Below, one piece after another: positions 41,545-50,105 of a stretch of 64,000 nt of DNA (its first letter is position 1; every line of letters begins with the position of its first letter). Source of the DNA: Actinomadura sp. K4S16 (lineage in GTDB: Bacteria > Actinomycetota > Actinomycetes > Streptosporangiales > Streptosporangiaceae); the NCBI RefSeq assembly GCF_008327685.1, contig NZ_BDDE01000023.1, forward strand, positions 1 through 64,000, in the 5' to 3' direction. Made by a program: the position numbers and the translations under genes. Under the pieces are notes generated by a model, which made no database searches, was not told the DNA's origin, and was given only the letters and a program-made list of their open reading frames with translations.

Positions 41545-42223
41545 GCGGCACCTGGTTGACCCTGAGGGGACGGTCGGTGAGGACGGCGGCCGCGGCCGCG
41601 TAGCCGGGGCCCGCGTCCAGGTCGGCGAGGCGGACGGGTGAGACCGCCGCCTCGCCCTCCCACGCGACGACCTCGGGCGGCTCGTCCGGGCCGGAGACGT
41701 GGATCGCGGTCATCGAGGCGGCCAGCCCGTGGCCCGTCGCCTTCAGAAGGGCTTCTTTCCGGCTCCAGTAGGCGTGGAAGCCGCGTTTCCGGTCGTCCAT
41801 GGTCCGCAGCACCTCGCCCTCTGCGTCGGTGAGAACCATCCTGGCGAGGCTGTTGATGTCGCGGTCGCTCTCCTGCTCCACGTCCGCCCCGACCGCGGCG
41901 CCCTCGACCAGGACGAGCAGGACGCGGTCCCCGGAGTGGGAGAGCGAGAAGTCCAGATCGCTGCCGGGCAGGCGGGGCTTGCCGTGCGAGCCGCCGCAGT
42001 GCGGGCAGTCGGTGGTGAAGCGGAGGTCGCGCGGAGGCCTGCCGGTGGCCTCGGCGAGGACCGTGCGCGCGAGCCATCGCCCGGTGACGAACCGGGCCTT
42101 GTCCTCGGCGCGCATGAAGCGCTCATAGCGGGCGCGCTCCCCCTCGTCCAGGAGGTCGCGCATCCGGGGGTCGTCGTCGGGACGCGCCCAGTGGACGGCG
42201 CACTCCAGTACGGGCATCTCCAC
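41534..42223 (-). CDS. 4'-phosphopantetheinyl transferase (Sfp type)
   Basis: The 229-residue enzyme has the Sfp-type motifs: LDFSLSHSGDRVLLVL, GADVEQESDRDINSLA (Mg-binding Asp-x-Glu) and FHAYWSRKEALLKATGHGL. It activates carrier proteins of polyketide, non-ribosomal peptide or fatty acid synthases by adding the CoA-derived arm. It sits on the opposite strand between dapD and dapE, so it is not part of that pathway. No synthase genes are in the window. Confidence 0.92.
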   Translation of the reverse strand: MEMPVLECAVHWARPDDDPRMRDLLDEGERARYERFMRAEDKARFVTGRWLARTVLAEATGRPPRDLRFTTDCPHCGGSHGKPRLPGSDLDFSLSHSGDRVLLVLVEGAAVGADVEQESDRDINSLARMVLTDAEGEVLRTMDDRKRGFHAYWSRKEALLKATGHGLAASMTAIHVSGPDEPPEVVAWEGEAAVSPVRLADLDAGPGYAAAAAVLTDRPLRVNQVPLRC

Positions 42224-42250
42224 GAACGCGATGATAGATAACCTTCGAGC

Positions 42251-43327
42251 ATGGGGCTTGATCTCTTCTCAGACGTCGCGGACCTGACGGCGGCCGTCGT
42301 CGACATCGAGTCGGTGAGCGGCGGGGAGGAATCCCTGGCCGGCGCCGTCGAGGAGGCGCTGCGGGCACTGCCGCACCTGGCGGTGGAGCGCGTCGGCAAC
42401 AACGTCGTCGCGCGCACGGATCTCGGACGCGCCGAGCGGGTCGTCCTGGCGGGGCACCTCGACACCGTCCCGCTGAACGGCAACCTCCCGTCCCGCGTGG
42501 AGGAGGACCGCCTCTACGGCTGCGGCACCACCGACATGAAGAGCGGCGTCGCGGTCGCGCTGCGGCTCGCCGCGACCGTCGCCGAACCCACCCGCGACAT
42601 CACCTACGTCTTCTACGACTGCGAGGAGGTCGAGGCCGAGCGCAACGGGCTGCGGCACCTCGCGGCGTCCCGGCCCGACCTGCTCGCGGGCGACTTCGCC
42701 GTGCTGATGGAGCCCACCGGCGGGCTGATCGAGGGCGGCTGCCAGGGCACGATGCGCGTGGAGGTCACCGCGACGGGGGAGCGGGCGCACAGTGCGCGCG
42801 CCTGGATGGGGTCCAACGCGATCCACTCGGCCGGGGCGATCCTGGACGTCCTGCGCGCCTACGAGCCGTCCCGGCCGATTGTGGACGGCCTGGAGTACCA
42901 CGAGGGCCTGAACGCGGTGTTCATCTCGGGCGGCGTCGCAGGGAACGTCATCCCGGACGAGTGCGTCGTCACCGTGAACTACCGGTTCGCGCCCGACAAG
43001 TCCCTCGCCGACGCGGAGGCGTACCTTCGGGAAACCTTCGCGGGCTTCCAGGTGACGGTGACCGACGCCGCGCCCGCCGCCCGGCCAGGGCTGACCCACC
43101 CGGCCGCCGCCGCGTTCGCCTCGGCGAGCGGCGCCGAGGTCCGCGCCAAGCTCGGCTGGACCGACGTCGCCCGCTTCGCCGAACTCGGCGTCCCGGCCGT
43201 CAACTACGGCCCCGGCGAACCCACCCTCGCGCACACGCGGGACGAGTACGTCGAGATCCCTCTCATCGGCGAGTGCGAGCAACGTATGCGCATGTGGCTG
43301 GAGGGTCCCATTACCGTGGCTCCATGA
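42251..43327 (+). CDS. dapE: Succinyl-diaminopimelate desuccinylase
   Basis: The 358-residue M20-family amidohydrolase shows the two-zinc site: VVLAGHLDTVPLNG, CGTTDMKSGVAVALRLA, YDCEEVEAERNGLRHL and the late histidine PTLAHTRDEYVEI. It removes succinate from N-succinyl-LL-diaminopimelate, two steps after DapD. Its stop overlaps the ATG of the LOG-family gene (ATGA), the common actinobacterial dapE order. The start at 42251 lies 27 bases from the divergent transferase start. Confidence 0.93.
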   Translation: MGLDLFSDVADLTAAVVDIESVSGGEESLAGAVEEALRALPHLAVERVGNNVVARTDLGRAERVVLAGHLDTVPLNGNLPSRVEEDRLYGCGTTDMKSGVAVALRLAATVAEPTRDITYVFYDCEEVEAERNGLRHLAASRPDLLAGDFAVLMEPTGGLIEGGCQGTMRVEVTATGERAHSARAWMGSNAIHSAGAILDVLRAYEPSRPIVDGLEYHEGLNAVFISGGVAGNVIPDECVVTVNYRFAPDKSLADAEAYLRETFAGFQVTVTDAAPAARPGLTHPAAAAFASASGAEVRAKLGWTDVARFAELGVPAVNYGPGEPTLAHTRDEYVEIPLIGECEQRMRMWLEGPITVAP

Positions 43328-44124
43328 CACTGGATGTGAATTCCCGCTCGCGGCGCCAGGGCCCGGCCATGCTCCGGGGACGCGCCGTCCCCCCGACGAC
43401 GACCGACCAGCGGCTCCTCGACAGCCGGGGCCCGGTCGACTGGGTCCACGCCGACCCCTGGCGGGTGCTGCGGATCCAGGCGGAGTTCGTCGAGGGCTTC
43501 GGCCTCCTCGCCGAGCTGCCGAAGGCCGTCAGCGTCTTCGGCAGCGCCCGCACCAAGCCGGACTCCCCGGAGTACGGGCTCGCCGTCGACATCGGCGCCC
43601 GCCTGCACGAGGCCGGCTACGCCGTCATCACCGGCGGCGGTCCGGGGATCATGGAGGCGGCCAACAAGGGCTGCGACGAGAACGGCGGCCTGTCGGTCGG
43701 CCTGGGCATCGAGCTGCCGTTCGAGCAGAAGCTCAACGACCACCTCGACATCGGCCTGGAGTTCCGGTACTTCTTCGTCCGCAAGACGATGTTCGTGAAG
43801 TACTCGCAGGCGTTCGTCGTCCTGCCGGGCGGCTTCGGGACGCTGGACGAGCTGTTCGAGGCGATCACCCTCGTCCAGACCAAGAAGATCACCCGCTTCC
43901 CGATCGTCCTGGTCGGCACCCGGTTCTGGGGCGGCCTGCTCGACTGGATCAAGGAGTCGATGCTGACCTCCGGCAAGATCTCGCCGCAGGACATCGACCT
44001 GTTCCACCTCACCGACGACCCGGAGGAGGTCGTCAAGATCATCATCGAGGGCCACACCCGCGCCGAGCAGGAGATCATCGAGTCCCGCGCCGCGGCCGAG
44101 GCGGCCGAGACCGGCGGGGAGTAG
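43324..44124 (+). CDS. LOG-family (TIGR00730) Rossmann protein
   Basis: The 266-residue product contains the nucleotide-binding segment AVSVFGSARTKPDSPEYGLA, VITGGGPGIMEAANKG and the family motif VVLPGGFGTLDELFEAITLV (PGGxGTxxE). Family members hydrolyse cytokinin or other nucleoside monophosphates (phosphoribohydrolase). The N-terminal extension of about 60 residues is typical of the dapE-linked actinobacterial subgroup. It is coupled to dapE by a four-base overlap. A shorter paralogue lies at 61268. Confidence 0.9.
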   Translation: MTLDVNSRSRRQGPAMLRGRAVPPTTTDQRLLDSRGPVDWVHADPWRVLRIQAEFVEGFGLLAELPKAVSVFGSARTKPDSPEYGLAVDIGARLHEAGYAVITGGGPGIMEAANKGCDENGGLSVGLGIELPFEQKLNDHLDIGLEFRYFFVRKTMFVKYSQAFVVLPGGFGTLDELFEAITLVQTKKITRFPIVLVGTRFWGGLLDWIKESMLTSGKISPQDIDLFHLTDDPEEVVKIIIEGHTRAEQEIIESRAAAEAAETGGE

Positions 44125-44134
44125 CTCCGCGCCG

Positions 44135-44169
44135 TGGACCTGCATGAGCGCCCCGGCCATGCAGGTCCA
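44135..44169 (+). terminator. 12-bp perfect hairpin after the dapE operon
   Basis: TGGACCTGCATG (44135-44146) pairs fully with CATGCAGGTCCA (44158-44169), 11-base loop, ten bases after the stop codon. Confidence 0.7.
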
Positions 44170-44319
44170 GGCGACCCCGCACGCACCCGGCAGCGGCGGT
44201 CACGGCGAACCGAGCGGAAGACCTGTTGAGCGAAAGACCATCGGCGAAGCACGGTCGGTCATCCATGGCCCCTGTCGCCCGGATGATCCTGCCTCGGCTC
44301 TCGGGAAGCCGTCGCCGTC

Positions 44320-44661
44320 TCAGCCGCTGACGATCACGGCGGTCTGGGTCACGAGGAGAAGCACTACCTGGCCCGCGACGAGGACCGGGCGGATCCGCGC
44401 GGTCACCGTCCAGGCGGACCGGAGCAGCAGTGCGCCGACGCCGGCGGCGCCGCTGGCCCAGAAGCTCCACCAGGCGATGGGCAGGAGGGTCTCCGCGGCC
44501 GGGTCGCACTGCTCCCCATAGGTGAGGCAGCGGCCGTACTCCGGGGTGGAGAGCACGCACAGCCAGGCGAGCACGGTGAGGGGCAGGAGCAGGGCGAGCG
44601 CGACCGCCGCGGCCACCCGCCAGCCCGATCGCGTCCGAGGGGCGGCGGCGGTGTCATTCAT
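44320..44661 (-). CDS. Small membrane protein
   Basis: The 113-residue product has three hydrophobic segments (VAAAVALALLLPLTVLAWLC, AWWSFWASGAAGVGALLL, VLVAGQVVLLLVTQTAVIV) and a short polar loop with a cysteine pair (CLTYGEQC). No family recognised. ATG 44661 is used; a GTG at 44667 is possible. It lies downstream of, and in the same direction as, the hypothetical gene at 44761. Confidence 0.65.
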   Translation of the reverse strand: MNDTAAAPRTRSGWRVAAAVALALLLPLTVLAWLCVLSTPEYGRCLTYGEQCDPAAETLLPIAWWSFWASGAAGVGALLLRSAWTVTARIRPVLVAGQVVLLLVTQTAVIVSG

Positions 44662-44760
44662 GATCACAACCTCAGTGAACCGGCTTCCGGCCGCTCGACC
44701 GATCCGCTCGCCTACTCAGATACGCGCGGTGCGGTACTCAACTGGAGCACGATGGCCGGT

Positions 44761-45243
44761 TCAGTCGTTGTTCGTGTGCGTTTCAGCGACCACGCCCATG
44801 TCCTGAGTGGTGAACCTCTTCCCGGATACCGGCAGCAATGTGACCGGGTAGGTCCGTTGATGGCCGAAGAACCAGACCCTTCCCGCAGGGAACTTCAGTT
44901 TCCTGGATTCGCCGGGCCTGAGCGTTGCCCGTCCACCTGGAATGGGAGACTCGTGCTCGGTGTCGCAGACCCCGGACTGCCCCATGCACAGCGTCACCGG
45001 GACGGCGAGCCGGTTGACCACACGAACCCGGTCGGGGTCCGCCTCGATGCAGTCGGTGGACCACCCGGACGCGGTTATCGCCGCGCGCCCCCCTGGCGTC
45101 ATCGAGCCTCCGCAGATCTCCTGCTGGAAGTAGGGATCGTCGGTCTTGGGGCCCCAGACCATAGGGACCCACAGAATCGCCAAGAGCGCCGCGATGAACA
45201 GGAAGACCGTCATTCCGCTCGACACGCGTTCTCGCTCGGGCAT
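44761..45243 (-). CDS. Hypothetical membrane-anchored protein
   Basis: This 160-residue protein has one N-terminal TM segment (MTVFLFIAALLAILWVPMVW) followed by an extracytoplasmic beta-rich domain containing four cysteines (EICGG, TDCIE, TLCMGQ, GVCDTE). Those could form two disulfides. The ending WFFGHQRTYPVTLLPVSG is distinctive. I do not recognise the family. Confidence 0.65.
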   Translation of the reverse strand: MPERERVSSGMTVFLFIAALLAILWVPMVWGPKTDDPYFQQEICGGSMTPGGRAAITASGWSTDCIEADPDRVRVVNRLAVPVTLCMGQSGVCDTEHESPIPGGRATLRPGESRKLKFPAGRVWFFGHQRTYPVTLLPVSGKRFTTQDMGVVAETHTNND

Positions 45244-45425
45244 CCCGCCGGTCCTCCCCGTGCGAACCGAGTGTCCACCTCAGCCGTGCGTCTGGGCAAA
45301 GGGTACGCAGGCCGATCATCCGGCGTCACCCGCAAGAGCGGGCCTTCGCGAAAACCCGTTGGCGGGCCGCGGCGGCCACTGCTACTTTTCGGGAGGCCGT
45401 GCGGCAGACCGAGGAGGTGGTACCC

Positions 45426-45476
45426 GTGAACACATCGACATGGGTGCTCCCCTCTGGGGTCACGGTCGGGCGATAG
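45426..45476 (+). CDS. 16-codon leader ORF
   Basis: GAGGAGG (45411-45417) stands eight bases before a GTG that opens MNTSTWVLPSGVTVGR and a TAG stop at 45474-45476. The ribosome site is among the best in the region, stronger than that of the hydrolase gene 46 bases downstream, and a hairpin begins directly after the stop. It could be a regulatory leader peptide or a coupling ORF; it is too short for the peptide sequence to be proof. Confidence 0.4.
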   Translation: MNTSTWVLPSGVTVGR

Positions 45477-45520
45477 GTCGTCCGGGAGCGCCGTTCAAGA
45501 GCACTCCCGAAAGGCACGAC
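45477..45520 (+). promoter_or_regulatory. Hairpin masking the hydrolase ribosome site
   Basis: GTCGT (45477-45481) pairs with ACGAC (45516-45520), and CGGGAG (45483-45488) pairs with CTCCCG (45504-45509). AAAGG, the Shine-Dalgarno candidate for ATG 45522, lies within the 3' side. The element sits directly between the leader ORF stop and the hydrolase start. Confidence 0.45.
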
Positions 45521-45521
45521 C

Positions 45522-46262
45522 ATGCGGTTCACTTCTGAGCAGCGCTTCGACGACGGCGTCCTCGAACGCGACTTCACCCTCGGCGACATCCCCGGCATCC
45601 TCTGGACGCCCGGATCCGCGTCTGCTTCGGCGCCGGTGCCGCTGATCCTGCTCGGCCACCCCGGCGGGCTGGACAAGATGCGCCCCCGGCTGGCGGGGCG
45701 GGCCCGGCACTCCGCGGCGGAGAGCGGCTTCGCCTCGGCCGCCATCGAGCTTCCCGGCAGCGGTGACCGGCCCCGTTCGGCCGCCGCCGAGCAGGCCCGC
45801 GCCGACCTGCGCCGGGCGGTCGAGGCCGGTGAGCCGGTCGGCGACGAGATCGTCGACCGGCTCGTCCTTCCGCTGGTCGACAAGGGGGTCCCGGAATGGC
45901 GGGCCACCCTGGACGCCCTCCTCGCGCTGCCCGAGATCGGCGGCCCGGTCGGATTCTCGGGGGGAGTGATCGCCATCGGCGTCCGGCTGGCGGTGGTCGA
46001 GCCGCGCATCTCGGCCGCCGTTCTGTTCGCCGGGAGCTTCGTGCCCCGCGTCATCTTCGAGGAGGCCCGGCAGGTCACCATTCCGCTGCACGTCCTGCTG
46101 CAGTGGGACGACGAAGGCAACGACCGGCAGGTGGCCCTGGACCTGTTCGACGCCTTCGGCTCCAAGGAGAAGACCCTGCACGCCAACATGGGCGGGCACA
46201 CCGGCGTCCCGCAGTTCGCCGGGGACGCCGCGGCGGCCTTCTTCACCCGGCACCTGACCTAG
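45522..46262 (+). CDS. Alpha/beta hydrolase (dienelactone-hydrolase-like)
   Basis: The 246-residue product has the hydrolase core with PVPLILLGHPGGLDKMRPRL, the nucleophile elbow GPVGFSGGVIAIGVRL (serine near residue 150), and a late histidine in LHANMGGHTGVPQFAGD. It has no signal peptide and so acts in the cytoplasm. The family is seen in actinomycetes as uncharacterised serine hydrolases. It may be controlled through the leader ORF and hairpin upstream. Confidence 0.8.
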   Translation: MRFTSEQRFDDGVLERDFTLGDIPGILWTPGSASASAPVPLILLGHPGGLDKMRPRLAGRARHSAAESGFASAAIELPGSGDRPRSAAAEQARADLRRAVEAGEPVGDEIVDRLVLPLVDKGVPEWRATLDALLALPEIGGPVGFSGGVIAIGVRLAVVEPRISAAVLFAGSFVPRVIFEEARQVTIPLHVLLQWDDEGNDRQVALDLFDAFGSKEKTLHANMGGHTGVPQFAGDAAAAFFTRHLT

Positions 46263-46298
46263 CCACCGGCAGGCCCCGCACGAACGCCCCGATCGCGT

Positions 46299-46322
46299 CG
46301 GTACCGCCCATCGGCGGTACCG
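46299..46322. terminator. Bidirectional terminator
   Basis: CGGTACCGCC (46299-46308) and GGCGGTACCG (46313-46322) form a perfect 10-bp stem with a 4-base loop. GCCCCGA/TCGGGGC further out extends it. It separates the convergent hydrolase and hemerythrin genes. Confidence 0.75.
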
Positions 46323-46361
46323 GCCGGTCGGGGCGGCTCGGCCGCGACGGAACGCGCCGGG

Positions 46362-46934
46362 TCAGTGCTTGCCGCGGGCGTCTCGGATCAGGTCGCGGAC
46401 GCGGTCGGCCACCGAGGCCATCGGTCCGGCGAGCATGTTCTTGGTGGCGGACTCCACTCCGGGGTGCGGGTGCGTGGGCGCGGTGGCCTCGGCGGCGCGG
46501 ACCGCGGCGGCGAAGCCCTTGAGCTGGGCCGGGCTGAACTGGTCCTTGAGCCGGTCGAACTCGTAGCGCTCCTCGGCGCGGGCGTGGGTGAGCACGTCGA
46601 TGCGCAGCTTGTCGAGCGACTTGAGGAAGCGCGGGTCCTCGATGTCCATGCCGTCCAGCTCGGAGAGCAGCTCCTTGGCCTCGCGCTCCTCGGCAAGGCG
46701 GTCGTCCACGATGCCGTCGCCGCCGGGCAGGCGCCGCGCCATGGGGTGGATGATCTCCTCCTCGGCCGTCTCGTGGACGGCCAGCAGCTTCACCAGCTGC
46801 TGGAAGGCCTTCCGGCGCTCCTTGCCCTCGGAGTCCATGACCTCGTCGAACAGGTCCCTGATCCGGCCGTGCTGCGCGCGCAGCAGGTCGACGACGTCCT
46901 CGGTGGTCTCGGCGTTCGCGGGTGTGGTCCGCAT
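46362..46934 (-). CDS. Hemerythrin domain protein
   Basis: The 190-residue protein has the hemerythrin HHE pattern with iron ligands in DLLRAQHGRIRDLFDEVM, LLAVHETAEEEIIHPMARRL and VLTHARAEERYEFDRLKDQF. Such proteins bind a di-iron centre and sense or bind O2, NO or peroxide. A C-terminal extension (GVESATKNMLAGPMASVADR) is common in actinomycete members. It is divergent, across about 275 bases, from a ferritin-like protein, the other likely di-iron protein of the region. Confidence 0.88.
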   Translation of the reverse strand: MRTTPANAETTEDVVDLLRAQHGRIRDLFDEVMDSEGKERRKAFQQLVKLLAVHETAEEEIIHPMARRLPGGDGIVDDRLAEEREAKELLSELDGMDIEDPRFLKSLDKLRIDVLTHARAEERYEFDRLKDQFSPAQLKGFAAAVRAAEATAPTHPHPGVESATKNMLAGPMASVADRVRDLIRDARGKH

Positions 46935-47209
46935 GGGCCTTCCTCGCTTCCTCGCCCGGCCGCTGCTCCTGCTGGGCGCTGTCCGTGCAGATGGGCGTGC
47001 TGGTGAGACGGTGCCGAAGGGTGGGGATGCGCGGCCCGTACCCAGCGCCCCTCGGCCTATGCGAATGGCTCTCGCCCGTTCGGACAGGGAGTCGGTCAAT
47101 GCGGGACCAATCTTGAGAAACAGCTGCTCGGAGAGGTGCATAACGGGACGCCCCGGGTACGCGCACCGGTCGTCAGCCCGAACAGCACCCGCAGGAAGGG
47201 ACGAGCCTG

Positions 47210-48412
47210 GTGGCCTTCAACCCGCTCGAACACCGCGGCATCCCGCTCGACGACCAGCTGCGCAACTGGTCCCAGCTGGACGTGGCGCCCGTCGACCCGG
47301 ACAAGTCCGATCCCTACACCCGCTGCCGCATCATCACGATGAACGGCATCGAGGTGGAGGCGATCATGTTCAGCCACCACTTCAACCGCATCTGCCCCGA
47401 CCTGGAGGTCAAGCAGAAGCTGGCGGAGGTCCGCAACATCGAGCAGCAGCAGAAGGTGGTCAACTGGCTGCTGCCCGGCCAGGCGTCCGTGCTGGAGACG
47501 ACCATCGCCTACGAGCAGGTCGCGGTCGACCTGACCGGCTGGGTCGCCCGCCAGGAGCCCGACCCGTACCTCCAGCAGGCCTACCAGTTCGGGCTGCTGG
47601 AGGACTTCGACCACCTCTACCGGTACTCCAACCTGTACGAGATGATCGAGCACCGCCGGGCCGAGAAGATCGTCGACCAGCTCACCGAGGTGATGCCGGG
47701 ACGTCCCGGCCACCTCCAGCACCGCCACCCGGTCGACAACGTCCGCGAGCACTACGACCGCGAGGCGGCGGCGCCGATCTCCAAGCTGCACGCACTGACG
47801 ATCATGGCGGCCGAGCAGCAGACGATGAACTTCTACATGAACGTCGGCCCGATGTACATGGAGCCGATCGCCCGCCGGCTCTACCAGGACATCGGCCTGA
47901 TCGAGGAGGAGCACGTCACCCACTACGAGTCGCTGGTCGACCCGGGGGAGACCTGGTGGGAGCGGCTCGTCAACCACGAGTACAACGAGTGCTACCTGTA
48001 CTACTCGTTCATGCAGACCGAGTCCGACCCGCGGGTCAAGGGCATCTGGGAGCTGCACCTGAACATGGAGCTGGAGCACCTGCGGATCGCCTGCGACCTG
48101 ATGCGCCGCCACGACGGCCGCGACCCGGAGAGCATCCTGGCGCCCGCACTGCCCGAGCCGGTCACCTTCGAGCCGAACAAGCAGTACGTGCGCGAACTGC
48201 TGGCCACGCAGATCGACTACACGACGCTCGGCACCGGGTACGTCCAGGAGGCCCACCGCCGCTTCGAGGAGTACCAGGACAAGATCCACGCCGAGCGGCC
48301 GCCGCAGGAGCGCGTCATCGAGGAGCACCGCGCCAAGTTCGGCGACGAGTACCGCCTGGAGACCGACGGCCCCCATCCGGTCCAGCGCCTGCGCGACCAG
48401 CCCGCCACCTGA
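47210..48412 (+). CDS. Ferritin-like di-iron protein, uncharacterised
   Basis: This 400-residue protein from GTG 47210 (behind AGGAAGGG) is nearly all helical and repeats ferritin-like ligand patterns: VLETTIAYEQVAVDLTGW, ALTIMAAEQQTMNFYMNVGP, IGLIEEEHVTHYESLVDPGE and LNMELEHLRIACDLMRRHDG. Two E-x-x-H type motifs (EEEHVTH, ELEHLR) with the upstream glutamates would make a carboxylate-bridged di-iron site. Its length is twice that of bacterioferritin. Enzymatic role unknown; storage, oxygenase or peroxide scavenging are all possible. Confidence 0.7.
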   Translation: MAFNPLEHRGIPLDDQLRNWSQLDVAPVDPDKSDPYTRCRIITMNGIEVEAIMFSHHFNRICPDLEVKQKLAEVRNIEQQQKVVNWLLPGQASVLETTIAYEQVAVDLTGWVARQEPDPYLQQAYQFGLLEDFDHLYRYSNLYEMIEHRRAEKIVDQLTEVMPGRPGHLQHRHPVDNVREHYDREAAAPISKLHALTIMAAEQQTMNFYMNVGPMYMEPIARRLYQDIGLIEEEHVTHYESLVDPGETWWERLVNHEYNECYLYYSFMQTESDPRVKGIWELHLNMELEHLRIACDLMRRHDGRDPESILAPALPEPVTFEPNKQYVRELLATQIDYTTLGTGYVQEAHRRFEEYQDKIHAERPPQERVIEEHRAKFGDEYRLETDGPHPVQRLRDQPAT

Positions 48413-48456
48413 CCCGGCCGAGGGCGCGCGCCGGCCCCGCCGGACCGCGCCCCGGC

Positions 48457-49044
48457 TCAGGGGCGGACGACGCGGTAGCGCAGGTGCATGACGGCGTGCG
48501 CGGGGTCCTCGTCCTCCGGCGTGGTCAGATGGCGGACCAGGCGGAGTTCGGTGTGCTCGGGCGGCAGGTGGTCGAACAGGCGACGGCCCTGCCCGAGCAG
48601 GACGGGGACGACGTGGAGTTCGAGCTCGTCCAGCTCCCCGGCCCGCAGCAGCGCCTGCGCGGCGCCCGCGCCGTGGACCATCACGTCGCCGTCCCCGGCC
48701 GCCGCGCGCGCCCGCTCGGCGCATTCACGAACGTCGGTGACATAGCGGACGCTGCCCGGCGGCGGGTCGTCCGGGACCGAGTGGGTCAGGACGAAGACCG
48801 GCACGCCGTCGTGGTGGTCGCCCTGCCAGCGGCCCGCGAGCTCGTAGGTGCGACGGCCCGCGACGACGGCGCGGGTGGCCATCGCCTCCCGATACACCTG
48901 CCCGCTTGGCCCCGGCTCGTGCCGCCGGTCGAGCCAGTTGAAGAGGCGGAAGCCGCCGGTGCCCAGGGGAGCGTCGGGGCCGTCGTCCGGTCCGGCGACG
49001 TAGCCGTCCAGGGAGATCGTCATGTAGAGCCGGATGGTCGCCAT
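48457..49044 (-). CDS. DHFR-like (RibD C-terminal) reductase
   Basis: The 195-residue product begins MATIRLYMTISLDGYVAGPD and contains AVVAGRRTYELAGRW, VMVHGAGAAQALLRAGELDE and LELHVVPVLLGQGRRLF, the fold of dihydrofolate reductase/RibD C-terminal proteins. ATG 49044 is preferred over the upstream start at 49068. Members use NADPH, but most, including this one, have no known substrate. It converges on the ferritin-like gene. Confidence 0.85.
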   Translation of the reverse strand: MATIRLYMTISLDGYVAGPDDGPDAPLGTGGFRLFNWLDRRHEPGPSGQVYREAMATRAVVAGRRTYELAGRWQGDHHDGVPVFVLTHSVPDDPPPGSVRYVTDVRECAERARAAAGDGDVMVHGAGAAQALLRAGELDELELHVVPVLLGQGRRLFDHLPPEHTELRLVRHLTTPEDEDPAHAVMHLRYRVVRP

Positions 49045-49221
49045 CGGCTCAGCCGGCCTGGACGGCATGGGTGAAGGGCGTCATGGATCGCGTTCCTTTC
49101 GTGACGGCCCGTGCGAGGGCCTGACGGGTGCCAGCATCCCGTCCAGCATGCGAGATGCCGGCGGCGCGGCTGAATCCCAGGTTCCTGGGATGGCTCAACG
49201 GGGCCGCTGTAGGCTCGGCGC

Positions 49222-50005
49222 GTGGCCAACGCGGCGGCGCCGGGACGCGTCCGCGACGTGCTGGGCCGCGTCGTGCCCGCCGAGGGCACCTGCCTGATGA
49301 CGACCGCCCCGGCGACCCTGCTCCCGACCGCCGAGTACGTGGAGAACGGCCTGCCCGCGCCCGAGATGCGGCGCCTCCTGGAGATCGAGGCACGCGAGCC
49401 GGACTTCAACAAGTGGGTACAGCTCGCCCGCGCGGAGCACCCGGCGGCCAGCCTGAGCGAGGCCACCGCGGGCGATCTGGAGCGCAGCCTGCGCCGGCGG
49501 GAGATCCGTCGGCCCGGCGGCTTCGCCGACGAGCTGCGCGTCGTCCTCGCGGGCGGCACCGGGACCTGGGGCGTGCTGACCGTGTTCCGCGAGGCCGGGC
49601 GCCCGCACTTCGCCCCGGCCGAAGTGCGGCTCGCGGCGTCCCTGGCGGCGCCGATCGCCGACGGGCTGCGGCGCGGCCTGCTGCTGGAGGGCGCGTGGGC
49701 CGGTGACACCGACGCCGGCCTGCTGGTCCTCGACGCCGACGACGGCGCGGCTGATCGTGGACGCGTACGGCTTCACCGCGCGGGAGCGGCGGGTCACCGA
49801 GCTGGTCGCGCAGGGCCTGTCGACCAGGCAGATCGCCGGACGGCTGCGGGTGACGCCCTACACCGTCCAGGACCACCTGAAATCGATCTTCGCCAGGTCG
49901 GGCGCCGCGTCCCGCGGCGACCTGGTGGCCCGGCTGTTCTTCGCCCATTACGCGGGCCCGCTGGAGGCGGGACCCGTGGCACGGTCCAGCGGTGGATGGC
50001 CGTAA
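49222..50005 (+). pseudogene. LuxR-type regulator with internal deletion and frameshift
   Basis: The first part (frame of 49222) is the GAF-like sensor of this LuxR family: LEIEAREPDFNKWVQLARAE, LSEATAGDLERSLRRREIRR, HFAPAEVRLAASLAAPIADG. It ends at LLVLDADD near 49740. The sequence then resumes in another frame with LIVDAYGFTARERRVTELVA, GLSTRQIAGRLRVTPYTVQD and a complete C-terminal HTH to 50005. In relatives about 90 residues separate these parts. Loss of that middle plus a frame change disables the gene, although an HTH fragment could still be made from an internal start. Confidence 0.72.
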
Positions 50006-50105
50006 GCGGTCACCATGCCCTGGCGGCTGATGTGCTGGGGTTGGACCGAGGCGCCGGAGCGGACACCGGTCGGCGCGCGGCTTTCGATGGCGGTAGGAGG
50101 CTGCA

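Noticed and set aside
47096..48724. 542-codon minus-strand frame opposite the ferritin-like gene
   Set aside because: It is the antisense shadow of a well-supported gene; its composition (VLHDHLVQV-like repeats, Arg/Gly runs) is typical of high-GC mirror frames.
46588..49074. 828-codon plus-strand frame overlapping hemerythrin, ferritin-like and DHFR-like genes
   Set aside because: No domain; proline/arginine-rich shadow of three real genes.
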